This document shows, piece by piece, positions 15,301 through 15,749 of a stretch of 15,749 nucleotides of DNA. Position 1 is the first letter of the stretch. Each line of letters begins with the position of its first letter. The stretch is from Clostridiales bacterium. Lineage in GTDB: Bacteria; Bacillota; Clostridia; Christensenellales; JAISNN01. Location of the stretch: the NCBI GenBank assembly GCA_031273965.1, contig JAISQX010000121.1, positions 1 through 15,749 on the forward strand. The letters are read 5' to 3'. The position numbers and the translations under genes were made by a program. A model generated the notes under the pieces. It did no database searches and had not been told where the DNA came from. It saw only the letters and a program-made list of their open reading frames with translations.

Positions 15301-15748
15301 TTCTCATGGCTTCCGTCTTGCTTTCGGTAAGCTTCAACTCCTGTCGATAGCGGTTCATGAGCATAATCGAATAATCCATCGACAGCACCAACTGTAATAT
15401 AGCCGCGATAGACGACGTCGTACTTGAAATGCCGTCCAAAAAAACGTTGCTCCCCATATTAATGGCAACCGCGCAGCCGATAGCGGCAAAAAACAAAAAC
15501 GGCTCGATCCATGAATTGCACATGATAAGCATTATAACCGTCAAAATTACCAACGCGACACAAACGATCCATATGGGAATCTCCACGCCGCCAGAGCCGT
15601 CGTTTATGACGGTCGCCTCATACCGGGAAAAGGTATCTTTGATTGCCGCTTCAACCGCCTTCTCCTCGTCGGAACCGTAGGCATAATAGGTGCTGACTAT
15701 AAACAGAGTATGCCCGTCTTTATTATACTCGGGATTATCCGCCTCGTA
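12389..15748 (-). CDS. MMPL/RND-family membrane transporter, 5' end outside window
   Basis: The frame is open to the right edge, showing 1119 residues and the natural stop. From the edge come the end of a first extracytoplasmic domain (about 54 residues) and a membrane block of five helices. The MMPL motif SMDYSIML (D125, Y126) lies in this block, followed by a further helix near 236-255. Next is an extracytoplasmic region of about 640 residues, then a second block of five helices with ATIDYGILF (D1021, Y1022). The paired Asp-Tyr motifs are the proton-relay positions of MmpL3-type proteins. The family exports lipids or other envelope compounds, driven by the proton gradient. The loop is unusual: about seven degenerate repeats of 77-88 residues replace the usual short porter domain. 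A GTG at 15586 is not the start, because coding sequence continues upstream of it. The first helix is missing from view. The substrate is unknown. Confidence 0.88.
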   Translation of the reverse strand, partial: YEADNPEYNKDGHTLFIVSTYYAYGSDEEKAVEAAIKDTFSRYEATVINDGSGGVEIPIWIVCVALVILTVIMLIMCNSWIEPFLFFAAIGCAVAINMGSNVFLDGISSTTSSIAAILQLVLSMDYSIMLMNRYRQELKLTESKTEAMRNALKNVFFSIGGSATTTIIGLLMLLFMSFKIGADLGVVLAKGVAISLLCTFTVLPGLILPFDKVIKRTAKKSLNVRAGGLARLGFGGRRILACVFGVLFAGSLFLQSFAQTTYSLKAEDAIADVFPKSNTIVLLYENIDSEDVAKIAELLGDDQRVKSASSYSSTIGKPYTAAELAGVVSAMGLDAPIDPAIIDIIFYAYYSKGQTVRLTVGEFLRFIADNSDNPLFLDQTGDGLKENIDRIAKFSDAAALTRPMTSAELSDFLEMDPDNIKNLFLYYYMLNGGASTVTMTLSQFADFVVDEVSTNSDYREMFDADALAMLSNLAFFTNAEEMTASVSYQELSAALAIEPEQAKMLFVYYFALSDGYTPESMTVPAFVDFLIETADNPMFAGQFDQTVLEQMQTLRAYTNPTLIRQQMTSTEMASFFGQNAMETGVIYMMYMMQSGSTANTMSPEEYVDYILLEIAPYLSGLEVVSEEQLEQLKIIQPIMKASVSGEALSYSQTAQMLGMDRDMAKMLYTLDDSSEKIDSWTLSVQTVINFIADNAGAFEAMLDGGLLSELETARRLVNGSVAGTSYKSDELSALVGMDGKQVEQLYLLYHSEHGDTSDWKISIETFMDFLIDDVLQNDEFAGLFDSASLDELTMAKTIIDSVISDRTYAAVELAAVMSGLSDGINANTLDLLYLYYASINNADANRTLSIQSLFDYLTEDIVGDPRFEKVIDEKFRGDIADIKTMLAAAASQLKGKNYSRLIIETTLPDESEETNAFLDNLTDLCEERLVGNYYLIGNSPMSYEMSKSFGNEMLFITILTALAIFIIVAIIFRSLTIPAILVLIVQCGVFITVAASGLIGYDMYYLSSLIVQCILMGATIDYGILFTSYYRENRKTMGAKEALGAAYNGSIHTILTSASIMVLVLGVIGMLPCDPAIGTICQTLSIGALFATLLILFVLPGLLVTFDRFVVKAGQPKKL
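13073..14800 (-). repeat. Seven tandem protein repeats in the MMPL loop
   Basis: Seven units of about 77-88 residues were seen by aligning the translated loop. In protein order they are 14552-14800, 14294-14551, 14057-14293, 13811-14056, 13580-13810, 13334-13579 and 13073-13333. The shared pattern is a Y/M-x-S/A-x-E-L helix, L-G-M-D, six variable residues, then L-Y/F-L-Y-Y. A variable turn follows, then T-M/L-S-x-x-x-F-x-D-F-L, N/D-x-x-F-A and L/F-D. Units 1, 2, 3 and 6 are clearest, while units 4 and 5 are the most diverged. The units are too diverged at DNA level to be a recent duplication. No known repeat family was recognised. Confidence 0.7.
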
Positions 15749-15749
15749 G

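Noticed and set aside
15586..15586. GTG at 15586 as the start of the MMPL gene
   Set aside because: The same frame stays open to the right edge with plausible porter-domain sequence (YAYGSDEEKAVEAAIKD), and family members need a first helix and domain upstream.

Overview
The window looks like chromosome from an anaerobic, probably uncultured Bacillota/Clostridia-type bacterium. It is AT-rich between genes and has strong AGGAG-type ribosome binding sites. Promoters are TATAAT-like and several have a TGn extension. It carries a biotin-dependent Na+-translocating decarboxylase gene set. This assignment is an inference from gene content and style; there is no rRNA or other marker. Although AT-rich overall, the sequence is visibly full of CG dinucleotides.

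Left part (1-2294): the 5' end of a glycerol dehydrogenase gene (minus strand, running off the left edge) is divergent from a Gfo/Idh/MocA oxidoreductase (plus strand). Each has a recognisable promoter in the 482-bp gap. Next (2295-5835, minus strand) is a two-gene unit: a CtpE-like P-type cation ATPase followed after 10 bp by a calcineurin-like metallophosphoesterase.

Central part (6068-11889, minus strand): a Na+-pumping decarboxylase locus in two transcription units. The upstream operon encodes a divergent carboxyltransferase, an OadG-type membrane subunit, a biotin carrier protein and the Na+-translocating beta subunit, and ends at an AT-rich hairpin. After an unexplained 0.6-kb gap with a possible small or broken gene comes an OadA/5S-type pyruvate/oxaloacetate carboxyltransferase without a biotin domain. 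It has its own strong promoter, a structured leader and a terminator. The enzymes would pass CO2 from a carboxylated substrate to biotin. The beta subunit would decarboxylate carboxybiotin and export Na+. Two different carboxyltransferases sharing one carrier also resembles a transcarboxylase.

Right part (11832-15749): a small MmcQ/YjbR-family protein (plus strand), divergent from the decarboxylase operon, and then, converging on it, a large MMPL/RND-type membrane protein that runs off the right edge. The extracytoplasmic region between its two membrane halves holds about seven degenerate repeats of 77-88 residues. This is the most unusual feature of the window. No tRNA, rRNA, CRISPR array, IS element or prophage gene was seen.
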